From contig DASUKA010000050.1 of assembly GCA_036278935.1 (NCBI GenBank), forward strand, positions 15,605 through 79,604: DNA of 64,000 nucleotides. Direction: 5' to 3'. Source of the stretch: DASSNR01 sp036278935. Its GTDB lineage: Bacteria > Gemmatimonadota > Gemmatimonadetes > Gemmatimonadales > Gemmatimonadaceae. Every line of letters starts with the position of its first letter. The stretch's first letter is position 1. Positions 35,195-44,635 of this stretch are shown in pieces. Below the pieces are notes generated by a model that saw only the letters and a list, made by a program, of their open reading frames with translations, was not told the origin of the DNA and made no database searches. Position numbers and translations under genes: made by a program.

Positions 35195-37093
35195 TTACGC
35201 TGCCCGCGAAGGGCTCGCCACGCCGTACTGCTCCGCGATCGCGTAGACCTCCTCCGCTGCAAGCACGTCGTGCTCGATCAGCGCGTCCGCGAGCGCGCGC
35301 ACCGCATCGCGATGCTCGCGCACGAGCGCTTCGGCGCGTAGTGCCTGCGCCATGATGAGGGTGCGCACGGCGTTGTCGATCTCACCCTGGAGCTGTCCGC
35401 TGGGTGTGCCGCCCTGCGCAACCGGGTCGGCACTGATGAGACCCACTTCGTCACTCATCCCGAATTCCGCCACCATGCGACGCGCGATGCTCGTCGCCTG
35501 GATGAGATCGCTTCCAGCACCCGTGGTCACGGCGTCGCGCCCCAGGAAGACGACCTCGGCCGCGCGTCCGCCCAGGGCCTTGGCGATGATGCCTTCGAGA
35601 TACCGGCGGGGCTGCAGGTGCCGGTCCGCCTCCGGCGCGAAGTGCGCGGCACCCAGCGAGCGGCCACGAGGCTCGATGGTGACCTTGTGCAGCTTGTCTT
35701 CAGGGCAGGTCACCAGGCCAACCACGGCGTGTCCGGCCTCATGCAGCGCGATGAGCTCCCGCTCCGCATCGGTAATCACGATGCCGGCGCGCACGCGGCC
35801 AAGCAGAATCCGGTCGCGCGCCTGGTCGATGTGGGCACTGGTGATCAACTCGCTGTCGTCCTGCACGGCGATGATCGCCGCTTCGTTCAACAGGTTGGCG
35901 AGGTCCGCGCCGGAGTGGCCCACGGTGAGCTGGGCCAGCCGCTGAAGATCGACATCGGGGCTGATCGGGCAGCCGGCCGCATGGATGCGCAGGATCTCCA
36001 GCCGGTCGCGCGCCGCCGGAAGGCCCACTTCCACCACGCGGTCGAAGCGTCCGGGCCGCCGTACGGCGGGATCGAGCATGTCCTCGCGGTTGGTGGCGGC
36101 CATCCAGATGACGCCGTCGTTGGCCGCCATGCCGTCCATCTCCACCAGGAGCTGGTTCAGCGTGACCTCCTCTTCCCCCGACCGGTTCGGGCGTCCGCGC
36201 CGGCCGCCGATGGAATCGAACTCGTCGATGAAGATGATGCAGGGTGCCTGCTCGCGCGCTTGATGCGCGAGCGCGCGAACGCGGCGCGATCCCACGCCCA
36301 CGTACATCTCGTTGAAATCGGACCCAGCCGCGACAATCACGGGACAGCCGGCCTCGCCCGCCACCGCACGTGCCAGCAGCGTCTTTCCCGTGCCCGGCGG
36401 GCCGATCAGGAGCACGCCCTTGGGGCATCTGGCGCCGATGGCGCGGAAGCGCTCCGGGTTCTGGAGATACGCGATCACATCGAGCAGATCCGCCTGCGCC
36501 TCGCGCGCGCCGCCCACGTCGGCCAGCGTCAGCTGCCGCGAGGGAGGCGTGGCGGCGAACCTGCTGCTCTTGAGTCCGGCCACCTTCTGTCGGATGATGA
36601 CGAAGCTGACCACGCCGAGAATGGCGAGCGCGGCAATGAGCCGGAGCGCAATGTCGCCGGGGGTCGTCGTCGTCCCCTCGGCCACGTTGACGTTGGCTCC
36701 CGAGGCGCTCCACCGCTCGAGATCGCTCAATGTCACGGAGCGTGCGGGAACGGTGGCCTCGATCTCACGGGCTTCCGCGCCCGCCACACGCATGGGGGTG
36801 CGGAGCGTGGCGGTGAGATGCGCGCCTCCATGCTCCACATCCAGCTGCGCGACGTTGTGCGACGCGAGCGCGGTGGCGAGCGCGGAATAGGGGACGGTGC
36901 GAGGGACGGTGGCGGTATGCGTGAGGCGCCACGCGCCGGCGGCGATCACGAGGATGAACAGGAGCACGGCGCCCAACGGCCAGTAGCGCATGGGGCCGCG
37001 GCGGTCCACCAGAAAGAAGGACGGACGGAGCTTCCAGTTTCGGCGTTCGCCACGCGCGGCGCGCGACTCACTCCGAAAGGGCTCGCGATTCAT
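35195..37093 (-). CDS. ftsH: FtsH-like membrane AAA+ zinc metalloprotease, divergent paralogue
   Basis: About 632 residues. Two helices (YWPLGAVLLFILVIAAGAW and IALRLIAALAILGVVSFVII) flank a periplasmic domain. The AAA+ part has Walker A GPPGTGKT at 231-238, the pore loop EMYVGVG (usual form MFVGVG), Walker B CIIFIDEFDSIGGRRG and NRED. The protease zinc site is HEAGH at 451-455 with a distal acid in the helical domain. All catalytic residues are present, so proteolysis of membrane or soluble substrates is expected. The substituted pore loop and short C-terminus suggest a second FtsH rather than the housekeeping one. ATG 37093 is used; a GTG at 37114 would add seven residues. Confidence 0.9.
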   Translation of the reverse strand: MNREPFRSESRAARGERRNWKLRPSFFLVDRRGPMRYWPLGAVLLFILVIAAGAWRLTHTATVPRTVPYSALATALASHNVAQLDVEHGGAHLTATLRTPMRVAGAEAREIEATVPARSVTLSDLERWSASGANVNVAEGTTTTPGDIALRLIAALAILGVVSFVIIRQKVAGLKSSRFAATPPSRQLTLADVGGAREAQADLLDVIAYLQNPERFRAIGARCPKGVLLIGPPGTGKTLLARAVAGEAGCPVIVAAGSDFNEMYVGVGSRRVRALAHQAREQAPCIIFIDEFDSIGGRRGRPNRSGEEEVTLNQLLVEMDGMAANDGVIWMAATNREDMLDPAVRRPGRFDRVVEVGLPAARDRLEILRIHAAGCPISPDVDLQRLAQLTVGHSGADLANLLNEAAIIAVQDDSELITSAHIDQARDRILLGRVRAGIVITDAERELIALHEAGHAVVGLVTCPEDKLHKVTIEPRGRSLGAAHFAPEADRHLQPRRYLEGIIAKALGGRAAEVVFLGRDAVTTGAGSDLIQATSIARRMVAEFGMSDEVGLISADPVAQGGTPSGQLQGEIDNAVRTLIMAQALRAEALVREHRDAVRALADALIEHDVLAAEEVYAIAEQYGVASPSRAA

Positions 37094-37639
37094 CGGTTGG
37101 CGAGGGGATGACACGGCTACTCACAGGGCGACAACGACAGGACAACGACGTCACGCACCGGAAACCGGGCGGACGACAGCGGGCACGTGGAACATCACGC
37201 GTTGGTGATGAGACTCCGCCGGGTAGCGGAGCGATGGGGCGGGGCTACGCCTTGAAGAATGGGCACTCGGGATAAATCACAACTCCCCAGTCTGCGACGG
37301 GCTGGATGCCCGACAATCTGCGGACGATTCGGCGGGTCGCGGGGGCACGCTCCCAATCCCCGGCACACAAGGCCCTCGCGAACGGCATCGCTCGATGAGG
37401 CGCTGCACCAGTGCAACGCCCTCTCACGACAATGTAATACCCCACCATTCGAGATGTGCTCTTCCGGCCGGGACAGCGCCGCAACGACTGACCCGGCGGC
37501 CAGCATAGCGGGCCGGTGAGACTTAGTGATGTTGCGCACAATACCAAGCAAAACCATGGATTTTGCACTTGAGCGATGTCCCAGGCCATGGATCCATCAG
37601 GTAGGGTAGCGACCAAGACAGAGTGAGCCGACAGGGGAA
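37094..37639. other. Intergenic region of lower GC, nothing recognised
   Basis: About 545 bases between divergent ftsH-like and methyltransferase genes. GC content drops visibly toward 37.5 kb. Short open frames occur on both strands but none shows a family motif or a good ribosome binding site. No tRNA, attachment site or IS end was seen. Confidence 0.4.
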
Positions 37640-39022
37640 ATGGCGGTTGTTTCACCTGAGTACACGCTTTGGGCCTGGACGTTGCTTCTTACGGCCGCCA
37701 ATGACGCTGGATCCCGCACGAAGTTCGTGATGGATCGCACGTCCTTGCCGGTTCTGTTCATGGTCGCATTTCCACCAGCCCGTGCATGGGCAGACATACC
37801 AAGAGAAGACGTCGAGCTTCTGATTGAGACCAGCCGTAGGGTTGGATGGCGTGCGGCGCTGGAACAACTCAGCGTAACCACTCCGTTCTTCCGGACACGG
37901 CTGAGAAACGTGGGACTCGGAAACTGGCACCTGTTGCTGTTACAGCCTGGCGCCGGGAGGGCGCTAGACGTTGGCTGCGGGTTCGGCTCCCTCCTTCTCG
38001 GGCTGGCTGAACACTTTTCATCTGCAGTCGGCGTTGAGATGTTACCGGACCGACTGCGATACGCGCAGTTGAGGGCCACGCAGGAGCCCTGGCCGAGGGC
38101 GCACTTCGCGCGATCAAGCGGTCTCCGCCTGCCCTTTGCCGACGAGACATTTGACCTCGTAACGATGAACGGGGTGCTGGAGTGGGCGGCGCTTTACGAT
38201 GGCGGCGAGCCGGGCGCCGTCCAACGATGCATGCTGGAGGAGGCGCGGCGGGTGGGGACCTCCGGGGGCGTGGTGGCCGTGGCCATCGAGAACCGCTACG
38301 CCCTCGAAAGCTTGCTGGGCCTTCCCGATACGCACACCGGATTGCACTTCGTGACAGCCATGCCGCGAGTGCTGGCTAATCTCACAAGCCGTCTGCGGAC
38401 CGGCGAGCGGTATAGCGCATATCTGTATGGCCGCCATGGGTATCACTCGCTCTTCTCCGATGCCGGCTTCGGAACGTCCGCCGTCCTCGATCTGATCTCC
38501 AGCTACAACGACTACGATTTTGTGGTCCGTACCGACGATGCTCTGAGCTATCGCTTCCTCTGGAAGCACAACCTTGTGCGCTCGTTCTTCGATCTTGCCG
38601 GGCGCGCGAGAAAAACAGTGGCGCGGTGGCAACCTGGATGGTTGGGTCGCGTCGGCTACGCGTACTTGGTAGTCGGGGGCAGTACCGTGACCACCGCACT
38701 GGATGGATCACACCCATTCTGGGAGGCTGTCTCGCAATGGGGGATCGATGCTGGGCCGGCGCGCTTTGCCTGTAGCGGTAAGGATGCTGGCTCAGTAACC
38801 CTCCTTACGCACGATGGCATCCGAATCCTCGCTGCCATCCAGATCGGCATCGATCTCAAGCGGCCCCGCCACTCTTCACCAGATGTGCCGCCCTTGCTCG
38901 TGCCGCACCTTTCGGAATTCGTGCTAGCCGATTGCGCCAGGTTCAACGGAACTGATGTGCACGCCTACCTGCCGGTGCGAAGAGCGAGATCCAAGCCAGG
39001 TGGGCTGAAGCGGACCGCTTGA
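37640..39022 (+). CDS. SAM-dependent methyltransferase with C-terminal extension, in a lower-GC patch
   Basis: A 460-residue protein. The methyltransferase core has ALDVGCGFGSLLLGLAEHF (motif I), VGVEMLPDRLRYA (motif II), ADETFDLVTMNGVLEWA (motif IV) and ARRVGTSGGVVAVAIENRYA (motif V). The last 180 residues (after YHSLFSDAGFG) form a second region common to methyltransferases of glycan and antibiotic clusters; I cannot name it. Codon choice is less GC-biased than in neighbours, and the gene stands alone, which suggests transfer. The start is uncertain: ATG 37640 has no well-placed ribosome binding site, and ATG 37730 is an alternative. Confidence 0.75.
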   Translation: MAVVSPEYTLWAWTLLLTAANDAGSRTKFVMDRTSLPVLFMVAFPPARAWADIPREDVELLIETSRRVGWRAALEQLSVTTPFFRTRLRNVGLGNWHLLLLQPGAGRALDVGCGFGSLLLGLAEHFSSAVGVEMLPDRLRYAQLRATQEPWPRAHFARSSGLRLPFADETFDLVTMNGVLEWAALYDGGEPGAVQRCMLEEARRVGTSGGVVAVAIENRYALESLLGLPDTHTGLHFVTAMPRVLANLTSRLRTGERYSAYLYGRHGYHSLFSDAGFGTSAVLDLISSYNDYDFVVRTDDALSYRFLWKHNLVRSFFDLAGRARKTVARWQPGWLGRVGYAYLVVGGSTVTTALDGSHPFWEAVSQWGIDAGPARFACSGKDAGSVTLLTHDGIRILAAIQIGIDLKRPRHSSPDVPPLLVPHLSEFVLADCARFNGTDVHAYLPVRRARSKPGGLKRTA

Positions 39023-39118
39023 TTCAGAGAGCCCCGGCTGCGGTCCCGCGGTCCATATCGCCTCGGTGCGTAGCAGAAGCCCGAAGGGCAATGCAAGTTC
39101 AGGCTTCATGACAGAGCG

Positions 39119-39418
39119 CTACATGCGCGCCTCGCCGCTCTCTTCCCCCCGTCCGTGCCGTGCCGCCACGGCCAACGTGGCGTCGGCGTACGTCGCGCGC
39201 ATGCCGTTGCCAATCAGCTGCCGCCAGAGGTGATCCCCCAGGGTCGTGTAGCGCGGCGTCAGATCCTTGACCGTTGCCACCACGAACTCATGCCGCAGCT
39301 CATCGGCCATATCGAACGCGCTGGCGCGTAGCATTTCCGCGAACAGGTCGGTTCGCGCTTCGGTATATTCGGCGTCACGTGCATCCATGCCGTGGTGGTA
39401 CGGCAGGGACGGTGCCAT
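39119..39418 (-). CDS. Small protein coupled to the VWA protein, unknown function
   Basis: A 99-residue acidic-to-neutral protein, probably helical (ARTDLFAEMLRASAFDMADELRHEF, then VKDLTPRYTTLGDHLWRQLIGN). No membrane segment or metal motif is visible, and I recognise no family. ATG 39418 overlaps the VWA gene's TGA by one base (TGATG), so both are translated from one message. Coupling suggests an accessory subunit of the VWA/MoxR system, but that is inference. Confidence 0.6.
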   Translation of the reverse strand: MAPSLPYHHGMDARDAEYTEARTDLFAEMLRASAFDMADELRHEFVVATVKDLTPRYTTLGDHLWRQLIGNGMRATYADATLAVAARHGRGEESGEARM

Positions 39419-40707
39419 CACGACACTTTGCGGGTCTTGCGCTTGAGGAAGTCCATGAGGATGAACTGGCCCAGCGTCATGGTGTTCGTGAAGTAGGCCT
39501 TGCCGCGGCTGATGGCCGACACGCGCTTCACGAATTCCACCAGCGCCCGGTCGCGCGCGAGCATGAAGGTGTTGATCATTATCCCCGAGCGGCGGCAGTC
39601 CGCCACCTCGCGGATGGTTTCCGCGATGACCGTCGCGTCGAGCCCCATGGAATTCTTGTAGATCATACCATTGGGGCGCGTGATCGCGCTGGGTTTGCCG
39701 TCGGTGATCATCACGATCTGGCGCATGTCCTTCTTCTGCGCCATGAGAATGCGCCGCGCGAGCTTGAGTCCTTCCGCCGTGTTCGTGTGATACGGCCCCA
39801 CCTGCGCCTGCGCCAGCCGGGCGATCGGAATCTCCTCGGCGGAATCGTGGAAGAGCACTACACGCAACGTGTCGCCCGGGAACTGCGTGCGGATGAGATG
39901 CGTGAGCGCGAGCGCGACCTTCTTGGCCGGCGTAAAGCGGTCCTCGCCGTACAGGATCATCGAGTGCGACGTATCCAGCATGAGCACCGTCGCGCAGGAG
40001 GAGCGATACTCGGCCTGCCGCACCAGCAGATCGCGATAATCCAGCTCGATAGGAACGTCGAGCGAGCCGTTCCGGATGAGCGCATTCTGCAGCGTGGCGT
40101 TCACATCCAGGTTCAGCGTGTCGCCGAACTCGTACGGCTTGCTCGACCCGTCCGCCTCGACGCCGGTGGCGAGGTACGGCGTGTCGTGGCTGCCGAAGCT
40201 CGACTTCCCCAGTGAGCCGAGCAGGCTGCGCAACGTCTTGAATCCGAGGAAGTCGATCCCCTTCTCGGTGAGGGTGAACTGCACGTCGCGCGAGGCCGCA
40301 CGGGCGAGGCCTCCCGGACCGGTGACCTCCTGGTGACTGGCAGGCATCTGCGGCGGCGCATCCAGGTTCAGGTATCCCTCGCTCACGAGCCGCTGTACGA
40401 TGTCATCCAGCAGCTTGGCGAGCTTGGCCTGCGCCTCGCCATCGTCGTCCCCCTCCTCGCCGCGCAGCGCCTCGAGCATCTCCGGGGTGAACTGGCCGCT
40501 CTCCATGAGGGCACGCAGGATTGCCTCGCGCAGCGCATCCAGGGAGTGCTCGCCCTCATCCCCGAACTCGCCCCAGTACGGGTGCTGCATCTTCCCGCCC
40601 GCGAATCCGGACTGGAGCAGGAAATCAGCGAGCTTGTCGAGCAGCGACTGGAGGTCGACGGCATCGGCCATCTCGGCGCTGAACTTCGAGTAGGTGTGGA
40701 AACGCAT
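39418..40707 (-). CDS. VWA-domain protein, probable partner of the MoxR-type ATPase
   Basis: A 429-residue soluble protein. Residues 1-235 are mostly helical with an acidic stretch (LRGEEGDDDGEAQAKLAKLLDD). The von Willebrand A domain starts TVLMLDTSHSMILYGEDRF; the MIDAS motif DxSxS is Asp245-Ser247-Ser249, followed by a threonine/aspartate site near VMITDGKPSA. Such proteins work with MoxR AAA+ ATPases in assembly or metal-insertion tasks. A MoxR-type ATPase lies 2.3 kb upstream on the same strand. ATG 40707 has GGAGG seven bases before it. The start of the open frame lies further upstream but that part is low-complexity. Confidence 0.88.
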   Translation of the reverse strand: MRFHTYSKFSAEMADAVDLQSLLDKLADFLLQSGFAGGKMQHPYWGEFGDEGEHSLDALREAILRALMESGQFTPEMLEALRGEEGDDDGEAQAKLAKLLDDIVQRLVSEGYLNLDAPPQMPASHQEVTGPGGLARAASRDVQFTLTEKGIDFLGFKTLRSLLGSLGKSSFGSHDTPYLATGVEADGSSKPYEFGDTLNLDVNATLQNALIRNGSLDVPIELDYRDLLVRQAEYRSSCATVLMLDTSHSMILYGEDRFTPAKKVALALTHLIRTQFPGDTLRVVLFHDSAEEIPIARLAQAQVGPYHTNTAEGLKLARRILMAQKKDMRQIVMITDGKPSAITRPNGMIYKNSMGLDATVIAETIREVADCRRSGIMINTFMLARDRALVEFVKRVSAISRGKAYFTNTMTLGQFILMDFLKRKTRKVS

Positions 40708-40938
40708 GCGCAGACCTCCGCGTGCACGTCGGGCCGGACGATGGGGGAGCGGGGAGCAGGGACCATGGACGGCATTTCGCGTGCTGCTGGCGCGTCCAGG
40801 CGCGTGTGCCGGAGAGCGCACGATCCTCGCTGCGTGCGCACGGTCCCCTGCGATTATAATAACACGTCGCGCGCCCGAGCACGCCGTCCGGCCGCCCATT
40901 TCGCGCGCGCACGTGCGTTCCCCGTTCTGTTCGCGGTC

Positions 40939-42189
40939 ATGACCACCTCAACGGCTGCGGCGCCCCGATCCAGGCAGCGGCCTCAGAATCCATTCCGTGT
41001 GCTGCTCCAGCATCGGAACTTCCGTCTCTATTGGCTCGGGCAGACGGGATCGCAGATCGGGACGTGGGTGCAGGCGGTGGCGCGGGGATGGCTGGCGCTG
41101 CAACTGAGCAACAGCGCCTTCGTGGTGGCCTTCGTCGGCTTTGCCGGCTCGATCCCGGTGCTGGTGCTCACGCTCTATGCCGGGGCGCTCGCCGACCGCT
41201 ACGACAAGCTGCGACTCGTCCGCATCACACAGAGCCTGTTTCTCATTCAGGGCGTGGTGCTCTGGTGGTTCGTCTGGTCGGGCCATATCACGATCGCTTG
41301 GCTGGTGGCGCTCTCCCTGGCCAATGGATCGGTGAACGCGTTCGACATTCCCTCGCGCCAGGCGCTCATCGTCGAGTTGGTGGGGAAGGAAGACCTGGTG
41401 AACGCGATCGCGCTCAACTCGAGCGGCTTCAACCTGGCGCGCGTCATTGGCCCGGCCATCGGCGGCGTGCTCATCAAGGTGGTGGGGCTCGCCTGGTGCT
41501 TCGCGCTGGACGCCGTGAGCTATCTCGCGGTGCTCATCGGTCTGTTCATGATCGTGCTTCCTCCTCTCGCGGCCGCGGCGGCGGCCGTGCGTCCACTCGA
41601 AGGGATTCGGCAGGGAATCACCTATATGCGTGAGACGCGGGTGGTCGCGCAGCTCATGCGGCTGGTGGCGGTGGTGTCGGTGTTCAGCGTGCCCTACCTG
41701 GTGCTCATGCCGGTTGAAGCGCGCAACGTGCTGCACCGGGGCGCGGGCGGGTACGGGGCGTTGCTTACATCGGTTGGCGTGGGCGCCTTCCTGGGCGCGC
41801 TGGCGCTGGCGGGCGTGGGGCAGAACATCCCGCGGGGCCGGGTGTTTGCGTGGTCGACCTGCACCTTCGCGGCGCTCCTCATCGTCTTCTCCTTCATTCG
41901 TACCATCTGGCTGGCGATTCCCGTGCTCGTGCTGGTCGGGCTCAGCATGATCGTCACCACCGCGCTCGCGAACGCGCTCATCCAGACGGAGGTGCCCGAT
42001 GCCCTGCGCGGGCGGATCATGGCGGCTTATGCGTTCGTGTTCGTGGGGATGGCGCCGCTTGGCTATCTGCTGCTGGGCTTCATGGCCAAGCTCGCCAACG
42101 TCTCCGTAGCCATTGCGCTTGGCGCGGCCGTCACGCTGCTGTTCGCGCTATGGGAGTTCGGCACGCATCCCGAAGTGCGGATGTTGTAG
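40939..42189 (+). CDS. MFS transporter (EntS/MFS_3 type)
   Basis: A 416-residue inner-membrane transporter with twelve likely helices. It opens FRVLLQHRNFRLYWLGQTGSQIGTWVQAVARGWLAL, typical of the EntS-like MFS_3 group, and has the loop motif GALADRYDKLRLVRI between helices 2 and 3. Members export siderophores or drugs by proton exchange. ATG 40939 is the first methionine before the conserved start; an open frame extends further upstream but overlaps the divergent VWA promoter. It converges on the cytidylate-kinase-like gene across the hairpin element at 42213-42292. Substrate unknown. Confidence 0.9.
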   Translation: MTTSTAAAPRSRQRPQNPFRVLLQHRNFRLYWLGQTGSQIGTWVQAVARGWLALQLSNSAFVVAFVGFAGSIPVLVLTLYAGALADRYDKLRLVRITQSLFLIQGVVLWWFVWSGHITIAWLVALSLANGSVNAFDIPSRQALIVELVGKEDLVNAIALNSSGFNLARVIGPAIGGVLIKVVGLAWCFALDAVSYLAVLIGLFMIVLPPLAAAAAAVRPLEGIRQGITYMRETRVVAQLMRLVAVVSVFSVPYLVLMPVEARNVLHRGAGGYGALLTSVGVGAFLGALALAGVGQNIPRGRVFAWSTCTFAALLIVFSFIRTIWLAIPVLVLVGLSMIVTTALANALIQTEVPDALRGRIMAAYAFVFVGMAPLGYLLLGFMAKLANVSVAIALGAAVTLLFALWEFGTHPEVRML

Positions 42190-42292
42190 AGAGGAGAAAG
42201 GAGAAAGGCGGGTCAGTGAGTCAGCGGGTCAGAAACGGCCTCGGCAGAGCGATCTCTTACCCGAGGCCGTTTCTGACCCACTGACCCACTGA
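42189..42292. repeat. Intergenic hairpin element, copy B
   Basis: A purine-rich lead (GAGAGGAGAAAGG at 42189-42201, AGGAGAAAGG twice) is followed by an inverted repeat with 32-base arms, 42213-42244 and 42261-42292, differing at two positions. Inside the loop AGAG and CTCT pair again. It lies just after the MFS stop and before the converging kinase-like gene, so it probably ends both transcripts. GCCGTTTCTGACCCACTGAC (42266-42285) recurs exactly at 55138-55157. Confidence 0.8.
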
Positions 42293-42318
42293 TCTGCTGA
42301 CCGACTACTCTTGACCGA

Positions 42319-42957
42319 CTACTCTCCTCCCCTCCCGAACCTCTTCCCCGCCAGGCGCACGATGATCTCCGTGGCGCCGTCGAGGCCAAGGGCATCGGTG
42401 TTGAGGCAGAGATGATAATTCTCCAGGGCGAGCCATGAGCGCTTGAGGTACTGCTTCACGTATTGCTCGCGCTGCGCGTTGATCTCCTTCACCAGGCGCT
42501 CGGCCGCCTTGAGGGAGATATGCTGGCGCTCAGCGGTGAGGGCGACCAGCGCGGCGTGCGGCGCGTAGCAGAGCACGTGGATGACGTCGGTGCGCGCGGC
42601 GAGCACCGACTGCGCGCCTCGTCCCACCAGCACGGCATCGTCGCCGGTGGCCACGAGCTCCTGAATGACGCGCGTGGTCACCTCGGCGATCTGCGCCTCG
42701 CGCGGCGGGTGAGGCTCCCCGGCCGGGGAGGGTAAAATTTCCGGCGTGGCGAGCGAGAGCGCCCCGGCCAGGCGCTCCACCAGCGGCGGCACGCGCTCCT
42801 CGCGCACCTCCACTTCTTCCGGAGAGATGTCGAGTCGCTGCGCCACCGCGTCCACGAACGCATTGTCGTAGAGCGGCCACCCCAGCGCGTGAGCCACGCG
42901 TTCCGCCACCTCGGCGCCGCCCGATCCGTACATCCGCGAGACCGTGATGATGGACAT
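42319..42957 (-). CDS. Cytidylate-kinase-like family protein
   Basis: A 212-residue P-loop protein of the cytidylate_kin2 group. It starts MSIITVSRMYGSGGAEVAERVAHALGWPLYDNAFVDAVAQRL, with the nucleotide loop GSGGAE in place of the classical GxxxxGKS/T. Later stretches are VLVGRGAQSVLAA and RQHISLKAAERLVKEINAQREQYVKQYLKRSW. Housekeeping CMP kinase phosphorylates CMP; this group is widespread but its substrates are unproven. ATG 42957 overlaps the MoxR-type stop as TAATG, so the genes are coupled. It is probably not the main CMP kinase. Confidence 0.82.
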   Translation of the reverse strand: MSIITVSRMYGSGGAEVAERVAHALGWPLYDNAFVDAVAQRLDISPEEVEVREERVPPLVERLAGALSLATPEILPSPAGEPHPPREAQIAEVTTRVIQELVATGDDAVLVGRGAQSVLAARTDVIHVLCYAPHAALVALTAERQHISLKAAERLVKEINAQREQYVKQYLKRSWLALENYHLCLNTDALGLDGATEIIVRLAGKRFGRGGE

Positions 42958-44429
42958 TACGTCATCATGCCGCCACCGAAGAGATCCTGGTTCGGGCGGC
43001 GCCGCTCGGGTGGCTGCGCGCGACCGTACTGCCCGGCGTCCGAGCGCGAGATCTTCTTTCGCGCAACCAGCGCCTCCAACACCAGCTCGCATGCCGCGGT
43101 CGTGAGGGCCACATCTCCATCGGCCGCCAGTCCGGTGTGCCGAATCAACTCGATGAGCCCGGGGACACGCTCGAACCCCTTCAGCATCGCGCTGGCCGAC
43201 AGGTCATCCGTCACCTGGAGCGCGTTGCCGCGATCGAACCACATGACCATCGCGTCGGTGTTCACGCCGCCCGCGCGCGCCTGGAACGTGGCATCGGCCG
43301 CACGGCGGATGATCTCGTGGGCGATGGTCGTGCTGCCGACGAGCTCGCCCTCGTACTCGAGCTCGAGCTTTCCCGTAATGGCCGGGAGTGCCGCATACAC
43401 ATCCGTGATGCGTGGCACCACCTCGCACTCTCCCGTGGCGCTCGAGCGCCGCTCGGCGTTCGAGACCGCGTTCTCGATCACGGAGATCGGCATGCGCTGT
43501 GACACGCCCGAACGCTTGTCGATGCGTTTGTCCGCGCGCGCCTCGAAGGCCACGCGCTCGATCACCTCGGCAATGAAATCCGGCACGCGCACCGGGAGCG
43601 CGCCCCGCTGGGTCCACGCCTCCTGCTCGGTGATCGACATCCCGAGGTCTACGGTCTCGGGGTAATGGGTGAGCACCTCGCTGCCGATGCGATCCTTGAG
43701 CGGCGTGATGATCTTGCCGCGGGCCGTGTAGTCTTCGGGATTCGCGGTGAAGCAGAGCATGACGTCGAGGGGAAGGCGGACGGGGTAGCCTTTGATCTGT
43801 ACATCCCCTTCCTGCATGATGTTGAACAGCCCCACCTGGATCTTCCCAGCGAGATCGGGCAGCTCGTTGAGCGCGAAGATGCCCCGGTTGGCGCGCGGCA
43901 GCATGCCGTAGTGGATGGTGAGCTCGTCCGACAGCACGTGCCCGCCGCGCGCCGCCTTGATGGGATCCACATCGCCAATGACATCCGCGATCGTCACATC
44001 GGGGGTCGCGAGCTTCTCGACGTAGCGCTGATCGCGCTCGAGCCACGCGATGGGCGTGTCGTCACCCGCCTCGGCAATGAGCGTCCGCGCGTACTTGGAG
44101 ATGGGCGCGAAGGGATTGTCGTTCACCTCGCTTCCCGCCACGATCGGAATGGCGTCGTCCAGGAGTGTGACGAGGGAGCGCAGGATGCGCGATTTGGCCT
44201 GGCCGCGGAGCCCGAGCAGGATGAAGTTGTGCCGCGCCAGGAGGGCGTTGACGATCTGCGGGACGACGGTGTCGTCGTAGCCGATGATCCCATCGAAGAT
44301 GGAGCCGCCCTGGCTGAGGCGGGCGAGGAGATTGGCGCGGACCTCGTCCTTGACGGAACGGCGGGCGAGGTGGGCGGCGGCCAAGGGGGAGCGCTCCAGC
44401 GCGCCGAGGGTTTCCGGGTAAGCCGACAC
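42957..44429 (-). CDS. MoxR/Mg-chelatase-like AAA+ ATPase
   Basis: About 490 residues. The core has FILLGLRGQAKSRILRSLVTLL (P-loop in the form GLRGQAKS), then IFALNELPDLAGKIQVGLFNIMQEGDVQIKGYPVRLPLDVMLCFTANPEDYTARGKIITPLKDRIGS, the Walker B, sensor 1 and Arg-finger region of the ChlI/MoxR clade. It lacks the classical GxGKT. Members act as unfoldase-like chaperones with VWA partners, here probably the protein at 39418-40707. Start GTG 44429 follows GGAG by six bases; a TTG at 44435 and longer frames are less likely. It is coupled to the cytidylate-kinase-like gene. Confidence 0.85.
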   Translation of the reverse strand: MSAYPETLGALERSPLAAAHLARRSVKDEVRANLLARLSQGGSIFDGIIGYDDTVVPQIVNALLARHNFILLGLRGQAKSRILRSLVTLLDDAIPIVAGSEVNDNPFAPISKYARTLIAEAGDDTPIAWLERDQRYVEKLATPDVTIADVIGDVDPIKAARGGHVLSDELTIHYGMLPRANRGIFALNELPDLAGKIQVGLFNIMQEGDVQIKGYPVRLPLDVMLCFTANPEDYTARGKIITPLKDRIGSEVLTHYPETVDLGMSITEQEAWTQRGALPVRVPDFIAEVIERVAFEARADKRIDKRSGVSQRMPISVIENAVSNAERRSSATGECEVVPRITDVYAALPAITGKLELEYEGELVGSTTIAHEIIRRAADATFQARAGGVNTDAMVMWFDRGNALQVTDDLSASAMLKGFERVPGLIELIRHTGLAADGDVALTTAACELVLEALVARKKISRSDAGQYGRAQPPERRRPNQDLFGGGMMT

Positions 44430-44635
44430 GATCAACTCCGGGGATAGAGTACTGCGGGAAGCCGCGAGCGCTGCAAGTTCCGTTCGCCGCACCACGGCCG
44501 CTGATTGCCGCGGCTGACTCCCTTCCTGAGCGTACACTCGGGGCGAATGGTGTGCCAGTGGGCGAGGGAGCCGCCGATAGACTCCGCTCGACGGCGGATC
44601 GGCGCGGAAGAACCGCCGTGCACCGCGGACATGCG

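Noticed and set aside
37245..37655. Minus-strand open frame of 136 codons in the lower-GC gap
   Set aside because: No motif, no ribosome binding site, and it runs into the methyltransferase start; not supported as a gene.
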